The notes below the pieces were generated by a model. That model worked only from the letters and a program-made list of their open reading frames with translations. It was not told the origin of the DNA and did no database searches. Below are positions 11,406 to 23,537 of a DNA stretch of 64,000 nucleotides, piece by piece (the stretch's first letter is position 1; each line of letters starts with the position of its first letter). This DNA comes from Ehretia macrophylla (lineage: Eukaryota; Streptophyta; Magnoliopsida; Boraginales; Ehretiaceae). The DNA lies in NCBI GenBank assembly GCA_037974665.1, contig CM075780.1, positions 7,253,768 through 7,317,767 on the forward strand. The letters are read 5' to 3'. A program made the position numbers and the translations under genes.

Positions 11406-11966
11406 TTTTTTCATTTTGTTTTGCGTTGTTCAGCCATGGCATGATGATTTATCCATCACATTTCTTTTCTCGAGTCCCACGGCATCTTGGGCAAGACAAC
11501 TTCGCTTCGCGGAGGGGCTGGGCCCGCAAACCGATGTCTTGCGGCCTCCAACCTAGTCTCCGTCCCTCCGGTGCACCCAACGTTTGATCCGTAAGGAGTT
11601 ATGCGGCCCACAGTATATCATTGAAAAGCTCTCCGGGAGCTCTATAATGGGGGCTACAAGCGTGCTCGGCTGTTTCTTTTTTCGGAACCCAGAATCAAAT
11701 GTTTTAATTAGTTTCTGGCCAATTTTCTTATTTTTGCGCTATTTTTTCATCTCAGGTCGTTCGTCGTGAGCCTCGAAAAGGCCAATAACCTGACTCGTGG
11801 GACATTAAACAGCCCTAGTACATGTCGATATCACGTTTTGCGAGGATGCTACATTGTAAAAGTGGATGGGCTATCGATAAGCCCATTGGGCCTTTTTAAT
11901 GGGCCGTCTCTCTAGGCTGGGACTGTGAACTATCAACACATAAGGGCTTTGCACCCATAACTTGAC

Positions 11967-12056
11967 GGGCCCCATCAGAACTCCGAAGTTAAGCTTGCTT
12001 GGGCGAGAGTAGTACTAGGATGGGTGACCCCTTGGGAAGTCCTCGTTTTGCACCCC
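11967..12056 (+). pseudogene. 5S rRNA, 29-bp deletion (A3)
   Basis: Start GGGCCCCATCAG; box A has GCTTGCTT instead of GCGTGCTT. The rest, including GGATGGGTGACC, is conserved. Alpha-type spacer. Confidence 0.9.
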
Positions 12057-12616
12057 CTTTTTCATATTGTTTTGCGCCGTTTAGCCATGCGAAGATGATT
12101 CATCTGTCATATTTCTTTTCTCGAGTCCCACAGCATCTTGTGCAAGACAACATCACTTCGCGGATGGGCTGACCCGCAAACCGAGATCGTTCGGCCTTTG
12201 ACCTGATCTCCGTCGCTCCTATGCCCATAACTTTTGATCCATAACGAGTTATGTGACCCACAGTATATCGTTGGAAAGCTCTCTGGGAGCTCTACGATGG
12301 GGGCAGTAAGCCTACTCAATTGTGCCTATTTTTGTAACCCAGAATTGAACATTTTCATTAGTTTAAGGTCGCTTTTCATTTTTTCGCGGTATTTTTTCAT
12401 CCCGGGTAGTTCGTTGTGAGCCTCGAAAAGGCCAATAACCTGACTTGTTGAACATTAAAGGCCTTACTACACGTCGACATTACATATTGCGTGGATGTTG
12501 CATTGTAAAAGTAGATAGGCTGTCAATAAGCCCAGTGGGCCTTTTTAATGGCCCGTCTCTCGGGGCTAGGACTGTGAACTGTCAACACATAAGGGCTTTT
12601 GCACCCATAACTTGAC

Positions 12617-12706
12617 GGGTGCCTTCAGAACTCCAAAGTTAAGCGTGCTTGGGCGAGAATACTACTAGGATGGGTGACCCCTTGGGAAGTCTTCATGTTG
12701 CACCCC
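12617..12706 (+). pseudogene. 5S rRNA, 29-bp deletion (A4)
   Basis: GGGTGCCTTCAG start; GAGAATACTACTAGG replaces GAGAGTAGTACTAGG. End TTGCACCCC and a T-run. It precedes full-length copy A5. Confidence 0.9.
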
Positions 12707-13260
12707 CTTTTTCACTTTGTTTTGCGTCGTTTAGCCATTCCAAGATGATTCATTCGTCACATTTCTTTTCTTGAGTCCCACGGCATCTGGGGCAAGACGA
12801 TTTCGCGGAGGGGCTAGGCCCGCAAACTGAGGTCGTGTGACCTCTGACCTGGTCTCCGTCTCTCCGGTGCCCATAACTTTTGATTTGTAAGGAGTTATAC
12901 GGCCCACAGTATATCGTTGGAAAGCTCTCTGGGAGCTCTACGTTGTGGGTAGCAAGCTTGCTCAGCTGCGCCTATTTTCGAAACCCAAAATCAATCTTTT
13001 TCATCTATTTTAGGCCATTTTTGTTTTTTGCGCTGTTTTTTCGTCCCGGGTCGTTCGTCGTGAGCCTAGAAAAGGCCGATATCCTGACTCGTAGGACAGT
13101 GAAGGACCCTACTTCGAGTCAACATCACGTCATGCATGGATGCTGCATTGTAAAAGCAGATGTGCTGTCAATAAGCCCATTGGGCCTTTTTAATTGGCTG
13201 TCTCTCTAGGCTGGGACTGTGAACCGTCAACACATAAGGGCTTTCCACCCACAACTTCAC

Positions 13261-13379
13261 GGGTGCAATCATAGCAGCACTACTACACCGGATCCCATCA
13301 AAACTCTGAAGTTAAGTGTGCTTGGGTGAGAGTAGTACTAGGATAGGTGACCCCCTGGAAAGTCCTCGTGTTGCTCCCA
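13261..13379 (+). rRNA. 5S rRNA, full-length beta type (A5)
   Basis: All 119 positions align to plant 5S: GGGTGCAATCATAGCAGC, ACACCGGATCCCATCA, GTTAAGTGTGCTTGGG, GGATAGGTGACC. It ends TTGCTCCC, where pairing with GGGTGC expects TTGCACCC; this change marks most of the full-length copies of the western blocks. It is probably not a functional gene, given that and other substitutions. Confidence 0.85.
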
Positions 13380-13938
13380 TTTTTCAATTTTTTTTTGTGC
13401 CATTCAGCCATGCCAAGGTACTCCTTCTGTCACATTTTTTTTCTTGAGACCCACGGCATCTTGGGCAAGACAACTTTACTTCATGGAGGGGCAGGGCCCA
13501 CAAACCGAGGTCGTGCAGCCTCTGACCTGATCTTCGTCGCTCCGGTGGCCATAACTTTTGATTCGTAAGGAGTTATACAGCCCACAGTATATCGTTGGAA
13601 AGCTCTCCGGGAGCTCTACAACGGGGGCTGCAAGCTTGGTTGGTTGCGCCTTTTTTCATAACCCAAAATTGAACATTTTCATAAGTTTCAAACCACTTTT
13701 ATTCTTTCCGAGCTATTTTTTTGTCCCGGGTCATTCGTCGTGAGCCTCGAAATGGCCGATAACCTGACTTGGGACATTAAAGGGCCCTATTACACGTCGA
13801 CATCACGTCTTGCTAGGATGCTGCGTTTTAAAAGCAGATGGGTTACCTATAAGCCCATTGGTCCTTTTTAATGGGCCGTCTCTCTGGGCTGGGACTGTGA
13901 ACCTTCAACACATAAGGGCTTTGCACCCACAGCTTGAC

Positions 13939-14028
13939 GGGTGCCATCATAACTCCGAAGTTAAGCGTGTTTGGGCGAGAGTAGTACTAAGATAGGTGAC
14001 CCCTTGGGAAGTCCTCGTGTTGTACCCC
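13939..14028 (+). pseudogene. 5S rRNA, 29-bp deletion, gamma type (A6)
   Basis: GGGTGCCATCAT start and GTACTAAGATAGGTGACC in the promoter region, the combination that marks the gamma type. A gamma spacer (GATGCTTCATCAGTC, CTGGAGTCC) follows. It stands directly after a beta copy. Confidence 0.9.
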
Positions 14029-14587
14029 TTTTTTCATTTTTTTTGTGTCGTTCAGCCATGCCAAGATGCTTCATCAGTCACATTTCTTTTCTGGAGTCCT
14101 ACGTCATCTTGGGCAAGACAATTCTCTTTACGGAGGGGCTGGGCCCGCAAACCGAGGTTGTGCGGCCTCTGACCTGGTCTCCATCACTCCGGTGCCCTAA
14201 ACTTTTGATTCGTAAGGAGTTATGTGGTCGATAGTATATCGTTGAAAAGCTCTCCGGGAGCTCTACGATGGGGGTAGCAAGCCTACTCGGCTCCGCCTAT
14301 TTTCGGAACCCAGAATCAAACGTTTTCATCAATTTCAGGCCACTTTTCTTCTTTTCGCACTATTTTTTCATCCTAGGTCATTCGTCGTGAGTCTTGAAAA
14401 GGCCGATAACCTGACTCGTGGGACCTTAAAGTGCCCTAATACACGTCGATATCTTGTCTTGCAAGGATGCTGTGTTGTACAAGTAGATGGGCTATCGATA
14501 ACCCCATTGGGTCTTTTTAATGGGTTGTTTTTGTGGGCTGGGACTGTGAACTATCAACTTATAAGGGCTTTGCACCCATAACTTGAT

Positions 14588-14677
14588 AGGTGCCATCAGA
14601 AGTCCAAAGTTAAGCGTGCTTGGATGATAGTAGTACTAGGATGGGTGACCCCCAGGAAAGTCCTCGTGTTGCACCCC
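14588..14677 (+). pseudogene. 5S rRNA, 29-bp deletion (A7)
   Basis: AGGTGCCATCAG start; box A intact, then TTGGATGATAG where TTGGGCGAGAG is usual; GGATGGGTGACC intact. Alpha spacer. Confidence 0.9.
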
Positions 14678-15238
14678 TTTTTTCATTTTGTTTTGTGTCA
14701 TTCAGCCATGCCAAGATGATTCATCCGTCACATTTCTTTTCTCGAGTCCCACGGCATCTTGGGCAAGACAACTTCGCTTCGCGGATGGGTTGGGCCTGCA
14801 AACCGAGGTCGTGCGGCCTCTAACATGATCTCTGTCACTCCGGTGCCTATAACTTTTGATCCGTAATGAGTTATGCGGCCCACAGTATATCATTCAAAAG
14901 ATCTCCGGGAGCTTTATGACAGGGGCAACAATTCTGCTTGGCTGCGCCTATTTTCAGAACCCAAAATCGAACGTTGTCATTAGTTTTGGGCTAATTTTCT
15001 TCTTTTTGTGCTGTTTTTTCATCTTGAGTCGTTTGTCGTGATCCTCGAAAAGGCCGATAACCTGACTCATGGGACATTGAAGGGACCTACTTCGCGTCAA
15101 CATCACGTCTTGCATGGATGTTGCATTGTGGAAGCAGTTGGGCTGTCAATAAGCCCATTAGGCCTTTTTAATTGGCTGTCTCTTTGTGCTGGGACTGTGA
15201 ACCATCAACACATAAGGGCTTTGCACCCACAACTTGAC

Positions 15239-15357
15239 AGATTCGATCATAGCAGCACAACTGCATCGAAACCTATCAGAAATATGAAGTTAAACGTGCT
15301 TGGGCGAGAGTAGTACTAGGTTGGGTGACCCCCTGGGAAGTCCTCGTGTTGCTCCCT
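15239..15357 (+). rRNA. 5S rRNA, full-length beta type (A8)
   Basis: Full 119 bp but heavily substituted: AGATTCGATCATAGCAGC, CATCGAAACCTATCAG, GTTAAACGTGCTTGGGC, GGTTGGGTGACC, end TTGCTCCC. Likely a pseudogene in function. Confidence 0.82.
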
Positions 15358-15918
15358 ATTTTTCAATTTTTTTTGCGCCGTTCAGCCATGCCAAAGTGCT
15401 CCATCTATCACATTTCTTTTCTCAAGTTCCACGGAATCTTAGGCAAGACAACTTCGCTTCGTGGAGGGGCTGGGCCTGTAAACCAAGGTCGTTCGGCCTC
15501 TGACCTGATCTCCGTCGCTCCGGTGCCCATAACTTTTGATTCATAAGGAGTTCTGCAGCCCACAGTATATCGTTGGAAAGTTCTCTGAGAGCTCTACGAC
15601 GTGGGCAACAAGCTTGCTTGGTTGCGCCTTTTTTTAGAACTCAAAATTGAACGTTTTCATCAGTTTTAAGCCACTTTTCTTCTTTTTGGGCTATTTTTTT
15701 GTCCCGGGTCGTTCGTTGTGAGCCTCAAAAAGGCCGATAACCTGACTCGTGGGACATTAAAGGGCCCTACTATACTTCGACATCACATCTTGCGAGGGTG
15801 CTGCATTGTAAAACTAGATGGGTTGTCTATAAGCCCATTGGCCTTTTTTAATGGGCCGTCTCTTTGGGCTGGGATTGTGAACTATCAACACATAAGGGCT
15901 TTGCATCCACAGCTTGAC

Positions 15919-15980
15919 GGGTACCATCAGAACTCTGAAGTTAAGCGTGCATGGGCGAGAGTAGTACTAAGATAGGTGAC
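15919..15980 (+). pseudogene. 5S rRNA, gamma type, cut by LTR insertion (A9)
   Basis: GGGTACCATCAG start with the 29-bp deletion. The sequence ends after CTAAGATAGGTGAC, where the LTR at 15981 begins. Follows a beta copy, as the other gamma copies do. Confidence 0.9.
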
Positions 15981-18641
15981 TGTAAAACCTCAGTTTTCCT
16001 CTTCACCTCAATTTGCGTGTCTTTGCCTCGATCTGCGTGATTTGACTTGTTTATGTGTTATATGAGTTAGAATGTGCTAAATATGTGATTTATATTCCTA
16101 ATACATGCTATGTGTACATTCATGAAATTTTCATAAAAAAATGGCATTGAAAATTTTATCGTCAGTTTTTATGAATAGTATTTTGATGCACGTCTGCTAA
16201 AATTTTTACACGGGTGTTTTAAATATCTTGAAACCTAGTCCTCTATTATTAATAGACCCATGTTTGATAAAAATTGATTCTGAAACAAAATAGAAATTTA
16301 AATGGACTTTTCGGACGAAAAATAGCGTTTTTGAGCCAAAAAGTAATTTCTTCTAAACTCGATTCTTGCATTGACTTTCGTTGACCTAGTATATATTAAT
16401 ATAAATGTATTTATATGTGGTATTAAATGATTTTAGATTAATCGTGCATTCAAAAGACATTTGATGACAAATAATATGATTTTTCACCTTCTTTTGCAAA
16501 AAATCGAGTTTTTAACTGAGTCGGGTGTAAGTCTATGCATGTGAAACTTGTTGTCAACTAAAAATAAACTACTTAAAATAATCTAAGTGTTGAATTAATG
16601 TTTTGAGCAAGAAATAGTCTAAAATAGAATTAAAAGACAAGAAAACACTAAAAATAACTAAGTGTCAACTTTGACTTTCTTTTATTTGTTTGACCTTTGC
16701 TTAATATATCATCAACACACATTAAAAAAAAATCAAACACACTCACAAAACATACACATTACCGAAAATCCATGAGGGAGAAGAAAGAAGGCATTTTCAA
16801 GGTTTTTCTTTTTCACATAGATTTTGCAATTCAAGTCCAAATCACTTCATTCAAAGCTTGATTTCACTTGTTGGGCATCCATTATACATCTTTCTTGCAT
16901 CAAAACACATCAAAGGTAAGAGAAAAAATGTAGATCTCAAATGTCATTTTTTTATGTTTTTGCATATAATTGAATTTTGAACCGTTAGAAAGTTGAATTG
17001 ATGTTATATTATTGCTCAGTGATGATAAGGATCGTTTATATGCATTTATATAAGATTTTAACCGTTGTAGCATGAATTTCATTTTTTGGGTTTTAAAAGT
17101 TGAGTATTTGGCTATTTGTTGAATAAATATTTTTGTGGTGGTTGGAATCGATTGCTGTTAGCTTGTAAAAGTTTGTTAAATACGTGGTAGTAATGTTGTA
17201 ATGCCGAAATTTTGATTGTGATGTCGGTGTGAAAGTCCAAAAATTTCAGCCTTGATGCATTAGTGTTTTAGGGTTGTTGGGCTTGATGTGGATGGTTTAT
17301 GGTTGGTTTCCAAGGGGGTGAATGTTGTTGATTGAGTGGGTGAGTGATAGAAATTGGTTTGAAGGTTATTGGATTAGTAGAATGTAAGTTATGACTTTTA
17401 GAAGTTTGGGTTGTCTTTCTTTAAAATCTTGAATTATGCCATTGGATGATCGGGTGGTGTTTGAGTGATTGAATTGTGAGTTGTTGATGGTTAGACTAAG
17501 GTTTGGTTGTGTGTTTAATGCATGTTAAGTTGGGTGGCCTACTTTGTCATCTAACTTAGTTGTTTGTTGTTTAATTGAATAGTTGTTGCTATGTTGTTGA
17601 TTTGATGATTATTGATTGATTATTGTTGAACCGGAAGATAGGCAACCTACTTTGTTGTCCTCCTATGATAATTGATTATTGATGAACTAGGAGATAGTCA
17701 ACGGAAAAGGTTGTCCTCATGTGATTGAATGTTTATTATTATTGCTAAGTCTTGGTATGTGTGTGTCACCTCTCGGGCAACATCGGGCTATCGGGTTGAA
17801 ACTGGCATGACTACCATAGACTACCCCCAGCTCGCATGACAGAGGCATCATAGAGGGAAGGGCTAGAGAGGTACCTAGGGTGCGTGAGTAATGGAGAGTT
17901 ATAAGAAGAACAGTTGAGATTGTGATGGCGTTTGGAGCTACACCAACTAGAGTATCCTTTATTGATTGGTCATTATAATTAATGTGCTTATATTATTATT
18001 GATGATTATTATGTGTTTATTGCTCAAAGGATAATTTCCAAGGAGTATAGTAAATACTGTTAGAGATCTATCGAATCCTCACTGGACTTGTTTTATATAA
18101 GCTCACTCTCAATTATTGCATGCATACAAGTGTTACCGATCCAGATTACGGGTATGTGCCTCCAGAAGATGATAATGTGCCATATGTGGACGAGTCCTAT
18201 GTGCCAGAGTCTTGTCCTTGATATCTGATGTTGTACTATTTTGTTATCTTGTATATTAAAACTAGTTGGTTTGTATTTAATTAGAAGTTTATGATGTATA
18301 AGATGTTGTAAAGATAATGGATTAAATGTTGCTGGTTTAGTAGTCTTGTTTTGGAATATGATTAGGCTAATAAATTGGTTATAATCTATTTTGGAAATGT
18401 ATGTTATATAGTAAATGTATGATGTTGGAACGAAGGCGTATAACCTATGGATGCAATGGTAAAAGAATGTTTATTGTATATTGTAGTTGTGTTGTTTAAT
18501 TGTTGAATTGTTGTGGAGTTGGTTGTATGAGTTTTGAAGAGGTTGGTTTAGAGCCTCGGTGTCCTGATTACTGTCGTTATACTGCCAAAATTCCGTTGCG
18601 TCCTGACTGATCTTAAGGGGGGGTCGAGTTGGGGTGTAACA
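15981..18641 (+). mobile_element. LTR of a second, diverged LTR-retrotransposon family
   Basis: It starts TGTAAAACCTCAG inside a 5S gene and ends GGGTGTAACA, 5 bp before a primer-binding site. About 2.66 kb, AT-rich, no protein-like frame. Though mostly unlike the other LTRs here, it shares their order of short blocks: GGCAACCTACTTTGTTG (about 17640), a TCGGGCAACATCGGGCTATC block with ATGACTACCAT (about 17775-17820), TCCTCACTGG...GCTCACTC (about 18075-18105) and an acidic frame (about 18140-18222). Confidence 0.88.
18138..18222 (+). other. Acidic reading frame in diverged LTR
   Basis: The frame reads DPDYGYVPPEDDNVPYVDES and then YVPESCP before a stop. Its VPPEDDNVP resembles VPEDDVPNDDSLE in the other LTR family, at the equivalent position between the CTCAC motifs and the LTR 3' end. 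Translation is not shown. Confidence 0.35.
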
Positions 18642-18646
18642 TTAAG

Positions 18647-18658
18647 TGGTATCAGAGC
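18647..18658 (+). promoter_or_regulatory. Primer-binding site, initiator Met tRNA
   Basis: TGGTATCAGAGC five bases after the LTR end, which fixes the LTR 3' boundary and the plus orientation. Confidence 0.93.
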
Positions 18659-18759
18659 GCATGTTTAGCTGTCAGCCGGGGTATCCTCAGAATGTGGGTA
18701 GTGGTCTAAGCATGCAAGTATGTATTAAGTGAAAGAAAAGTGAAACATATGTTAATATG

Positions 18760-19110
18760 TTTATGTGATTAATTTACTTATGTGTCTAACTTTTTATGTG
18801 ATCAATATGCTTTATGTGTTAAGTGAACTAATGTGGTCAATATGTTTTATGTGATAACGTGTCTTACGTACTCAATGTATTGTTAATATGCATTTTGTGA
18901 TTAATGTGTATTATGTGACAAATGTGTTTTATGTGATTGAAGTGTCTATGTGAAGTTAGTTGTTTATGTGGTTTTAATTGTTTATAACTAGCTTATGTGA
19001 AACAACGTGCTTTAGGTGTTCAATGTACTTTAAGTGACCAAATGTGTGTTACGTGATCAACTTGTCTTATGTGAAGTTTGTTGCTTATGTGACTTTAATT
19101 GTTTATGACT
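18760..19110 (+). repeat. Degenerate TTATGTGA-type tandem repeat
   Basis: Imperfect repeats around TTATGTGATCAATGTG in the element leader. Weaker TATGTG-rich leaders follow the primer sites at 35814 and 62101, so this may be a common leader feature. Confidence 0.6.
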
Positions 19111-20261
19111 TACTTCTGTTATATAACTTGTTTTTGTGATGTTGGCTTCTTCTATGCTGAATTGTGTGTTATGAGATAATGTTGTAATATATGATAATCA
19201 TGTAATATGTTGGTACTTGTTTTCATGAGATATAATTGTTTATATGCTATAACTGTGGGTGATTCTTTTGGGTGAAGTAAGGATGACTGCAAGAATTTTC
19301 AGAAATAGAGGTAGGCCATGATTTTGAATTATTATTATTCTAGTAGTTTATCAGTGAGATTTTAATTGTTATGATTATGGATTTTAGTCTCAGTTTAATG
19401 GATCTGTTCTTGATGTTCCTTTAGCGAGAATGAAGTTTTTCAAGGAATAGCAATGTATCTTGATGATTATAATTACTTTTGTTGCCATGTTTAACTTGTT
19501 ATTACTTGGAGATAGATCATAAGTTGAGGTTTCCGTGAGGTTGTGATTAGACACTTTTGGAGTCTCAACTCATATTATACTTTCTTGAGGTTATTTTAGC
19601 ATGAATTTATCTGAGGAATTATTGATGTATATTTGTGAATGGAATGAAGTGTGGTATAACATGTGAATATTTCTTCTATTTGGGATTGCTATATTATTAA
19701 TGGATATTTTGGAGTTTTGATCTTGAAACCTTGGAGCCAATTAGAGTAATTCCTGACTAAAGTTACTTTATTCGAAGATGTAATTGTTGGGAGATAGAAT
19801 TATTTGAGGAAATAAGAATGCATTTTGGTGACTGAATATTTACTTGCCTACATCGAGCTTTTGAGTTCTAGGTGGTATGACTTTCTAAATTGTTGATTGA
19901 GGATTCGCTTGTGTTATAATGGGTTAATATGAATCTGTATTGTGTTATCAGATTTTGGAGTCTTCATCAGTGAATCTTGTTGGGTAATCGGTGATTTATC
20001 TTGTTTGGTGATTGGTCTGGTACATAATGTATATTTTGGTGTGATTTATCTTGTTTGGTGATTGTTATGACTCCTTAGGTTCTCTAGATCTCCTTAGTGT
20101 CTTGTTTTGGAGGAAGATAGATTGTAGGATTTGACTTGTTGGTATTTAAATATGTAGGTGGGATACCCCTTTTGTGCTTCCTATTCTATTGGTCTTATTA
20201 TTCATGTCTACTCTATTCTTACTTATTTGTGAGAGAGTTACACTTTTCTAGCATATCAATT

Positions 20262-20349
20262 GTGCCATCAGAACTCCGAAGTTAAGCGTGCTTGGGCGAG
20301 AGTAGTACTAGGATGGGTGACCCCTTAGGAAGTCCTCGTGTTGTACACC
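20262..20349 (+). pseudogene. 5S rRNA, 29-bp deletion (B1)
   Basis: Begins GTGCCATCAG directly at the end of the truncated LTR element, lacking only the first two bases. Promoter region intact; end TTGTACACCC. Alpha spacer. Confidence 0.88.
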
Positions 20350-20907
20350 CTTTTTCATTTTGTTTTGCACTGCTCAGCCATGCCAAGATGATTCATCTGT
20401 CACATTTCTTTTCTCGAGTCCCACGGCACCTTGGGAAAGACAACTTCGCTTTGCGGAGGGGCTGGGCCCACCAACCAAGGTCGTGCAGTCTCTGACCTAG
20501 TCTCCGTCGCTCTGGTGCCCATAACTTTTGATCCGTAAGGAGTTATGCGGATAATATATCGTTGGAAAGCTCTCCGGGAGCTCTACGTTGGGGGTAGCAA
20601 GCATGCTTGGCTGTGCCTATTTTTGAAACCCAAAATTGAACATTTTCATCAGTTTTAGGCCACTTTTCTTCTTTTCGTGCTATTTTTTCTTCCCGGGCCG
20701 TTCGTTGTGAGCCTCAAAAAGGTTGATAACCTAACTCGTTGAACATTAAAGGGCCTTACTACACGTCGACATCACGTCTTGCGAGGATGCTGCGTGGCAA
20801 AAGTAGATGGGTTGTCGATAAGCCCATTGGGCCTTTTTAATGGCCCGTCTCTCGGGGCTAGGACTGTGAACAGTCAACACATAAGGGCTTTGCACCCATA
20901 ACTTGAC

Positions 20908-20997
20908 AGGTGCCATCAAAACTCCGAAGTTAAGCGTGCTTGGGAGAGAGTAGTACTAGAATGGGTGGCCACCGGGGAAGTCGTCGTGTTGCACCCC
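20908..20997 (+). pseudogene. 5S rRNA, 29-bp deletion (B2)
   Basis: AGGTGCCATCAA start; box C altered to GAATGGGTGGCC. End TTGCACCCC and T-run. Confidence 0.9.
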
Positions 20998-21558
20998 TTT
21001 TTCATTTTGTTTTGCGCCGTTCAGCCATGCCAAGATGATTCATCCGTCACATTTCTTTTGTCGAGTCCCACGGCATCTTGGGCAAGACAACTTCACTTTG
21101 CGGAGGGGCTGGGCTCGCAAACCGAAGTCGTGCAGCCTCTAACCTAGTCTCCGTCGCTCCGGTGCCCATAACTTTTGATATGTAAGAAGTTATGCAATCC
21201 ACAATATATTGTTGGAAAGCTCCCCGGGAGCTCTACGACGGGGGCGGCAAGCCTGTTCGGTTGCGCCTATTTTCGAAACCTAGAATCGAATGTTTTCATC
21301 AGTTTTAGGCCACTTTTCTTCTTTTCGCGCTATTTTTTTTATCCCGGGTCATTCGTCATGAGCCTCGAAAAGGCCGATAACCTGACTCGTTGGACATTAA
21401 AAAGCCCTACTACATGTCGACATCACGTCTTGCGAGGATGCTGCGTTGTAAAAATAGATGGGCTGTCGATAAGCCCATTGTGCCTTTGTAATGGCCTATC
21501 TCTCGAGGCTGGGAGTGTGAACTGTCGACACATAAGGGCTTTCCACCCATAACTTGAC

Positions 21559-21647
21559 GGGTGCCATCAGAACTCCAAAGTTAAGCGTGCTTGGAAGAGA
21601 GTGGTACTAGGATGGGTGACCCCTAGGAAGTCCTCGGGTTGCACCCC
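21559..21647 (+). pseudogene. 5S rRNA, 29-bp deletion (B3)
   Basis: GGGTGCCATCAG start, TTGGAAGAGAGTGGTACT in the centre, GGATGGGTGACC intact, one C fewer afterwards. It precedes a beta copy. Confidence 0.9.
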
Positions 21648-22207
21648 CTTTTTCATTTTGTTTTGCGTCGTTCAGCTATGCCAAGAAAATTCATCCATCA
21701 CATTTCTTTTCTCGAGTCCCACGACATCTTGGGCAAGACAACTTCACTTCATGGAGGGGCCGGGCCCGCAAACAGAGGTCGTGCGGCCTCTTACTAGGTC
21801 TCCGTCGCTCTGGTGCCCATAACTTTTGATTCGTAAGGAGTTATACGGCCTACAGTATATCGTTGTAAAGCTCTCCGAGAGCTCTATGACAAGTGTAGCA
21901 AGTTTACTCAGTTGCGCCTGTTTTTAAACTCAAAATCAAACATTTTCATCAGTTTTGGGCCACTTTTCTTCTTTTTACGCTATTTTTTCATCCCGGGTAT
22001 TTCATCGTGAGCCTAAAAAAGGCCGTTAACCTGACTCGTGAGACATTGAAGGGCCCTACTTCACGTAGACATTAAGTCTTGCGCGGATGCTGCGTTGTAG
22101 AAGCAGATGGGCTGTCAATAAGGCCATTGGGCCTTTTTAATTGGCCGTCTCTCCGGGCTGGGACTGTGAACTGTCAACACATAAAGGCTTTGCACCCAAA
22201 ACATGAC

Positions 22208-22326
22208 GGGTGCAATCATAGTAGTACTACTGCACTGGATCCCATCAGAACTCTGAAGTTAAGCTTGCTTGGGCAAGAGTAGCACTAGGATGGGTGACCC
22301 CCTAGGAATTCCTCGTGTTGCCCCCC
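22208..22326 (+). rRNA. 5S rRNA, full-length beta type (B4)
   Basis: GGGTGCAATCATAGTAGTAC, CTGGATCCCATCAG, GTTAAGCTTGCTTGGGC, GGATGGGTGACC, end TTGCCCCCC. All 119 positions are present. The 3' end mismatches the 5' end as in the other beta copies. Confidence 0.85.
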
Positions 22327-22888
22327 ATTTTTCAATTTTTTTTTACGCTGTTCAGCCATGCCAAGATGCTTCATCTGTCACGTTTCTTTTCTTGAGTCCC
22401 ACGGCATCTTGGGCAAGAGAACTTAGCTTCGTAGAGGGGCTGGGCTCGCAAGCCAAGGTCGTGCGGCCTCTAACCTGATCTCCGTTGCTCTGGTGCCCAT
22501 AACTTTTGATTCGTAAGGAGTTATGCGGCCCACAGTATATCATTGGAAAGCTCTACGGGAGATCTACGACGGGGGCAACAAGCCTCTTGGCTGTGCCTTT
22601 TCTCAGAACCCAAAATTGAACGTTTACATAAGGTTCAGGCAACTCTTTTTCCTTTGGGGTTTTTTTTTTTGTCACGGGTCGTTCGTTGTGAGCGTCGAAA
22701 AGGCTGATAACCTGACTCGTGGGACATTAAAGGGCCCTACTACATGTCGACATCACATCTTGCGAGGATGTTGCATTATAAATACCGATGGGCTGTCTAT
22801 AAGCCCATTGACCCTTTTTAAAGGGCCGTCTCTCTGGGCTGGGACTGTGAACCGTCAACACATAAGGGCTTCGCACCCACAGCTTGAC

Positions 22889-22978
22889 GGGTGCCATCAG
22901 AACTCCGAAGTTAAGCGTGCTTGGGAGAGAGTAGTACTAAGATAGGTGACACTTGGGGAAGTCCTCGTGTTGCACCCC
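22889..22978 (+). pseudogene. 5S rRNA, 29-bp deletion, gamma type (B5)
   Basis: Directly after a beta copy; carries CTAAGATAGGTGAC and is followed by the gamma spacer (GATGCTTCATCAGTC). Confidence 0.9.
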
Positions 22979-23537
22979 ATTTTTCATTTTTTTTGCGCCG
23001 TTCAGCCATGTCAAGATGCTTCATCAGTCACATTTCTTTTTTGGAGTCCCACGCCATCTTGGGCAGGACAACTGCGCTTCGCGGAGGGGCTGGGCCCGTA
23101 AACGGAGGTTGTGCGGCCTCTAACCTGGTCTCTTTTGCTCCGGTGCCCTAACTTTGGATTCGTAAAGAGTTATACGGCCCACAGTATATCGTTGAAGAGC
23201 TCTCCGGGAGCTCTACGACTTGGGCAGCAATCCTACTCGGCTACGCCTGTTTTCGAAACCCAGAATTGAACGTTTTCATTAGTTTCAAGCCATTTTTCTT
23301 CTTTTCATGGTATTTTTTCATCCCGGGTCGTTCGTCGTGAGCCTCGAAATGGCCGATAACCTGACTCGTGGGATATTAAAGGGCCTTACTACACGTCGAC
23401 ATCACGTCTTGTGAGGTTGCTGCGTCAAAAAAGCAGATGGGCTGTCGATAAGCCCATTAGGCCATTTTAATGGGTCGTCTCTCTAGGCTGGGACTGTGAG
23501 CTATCAACACATAAGGGCTTTGTACCCATAACTTGAT

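Larger units (their letters stand above)
10503..15980 (+). repeat. 5S rDNA tandem array, block A
   Basis: Nine 5S copies (last one cut) separated by non-coding spacers of about 560 bp. Distance between gene starts is 650-655 bp after a deletion copy and 678-680 bp after a full-length copy. Each spacer holds a T-run just after the gene (polymerase III terminator), a CATAACT...AGTTATG hairpin, an AGCTCTCCGGGAGCT palindrome, and, about 80-110 bp before the next gene, GCCCATTGGGC and AATGGGCC motifs. No host gene is seen. Open frames in the spacers recur because the spacer is conserved, not because they encode protein. Confidence 0.95.
18642..20261 (+). mobile_element. Leader/internal remnant of the LTR element at 15981
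   Basis: About 1.6 kb without recognisable gag or pol. From about 18760 to 19110 it is built of degenerate TTATGTGAT-type units. An ATG at 19283 opens MTARIFRNRGRP and then stops; this looks like the arginine/glycine-rich N-terminus of a plant Gag with the remainder lost. The remaining sequence is AT-rich with loose TTTGGAGT/GATTTATCTTG repeats. The element ends abruptly at 20261, exactly against the start of a 5S copy; the second LTR is missing. Confidence 0.75.
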
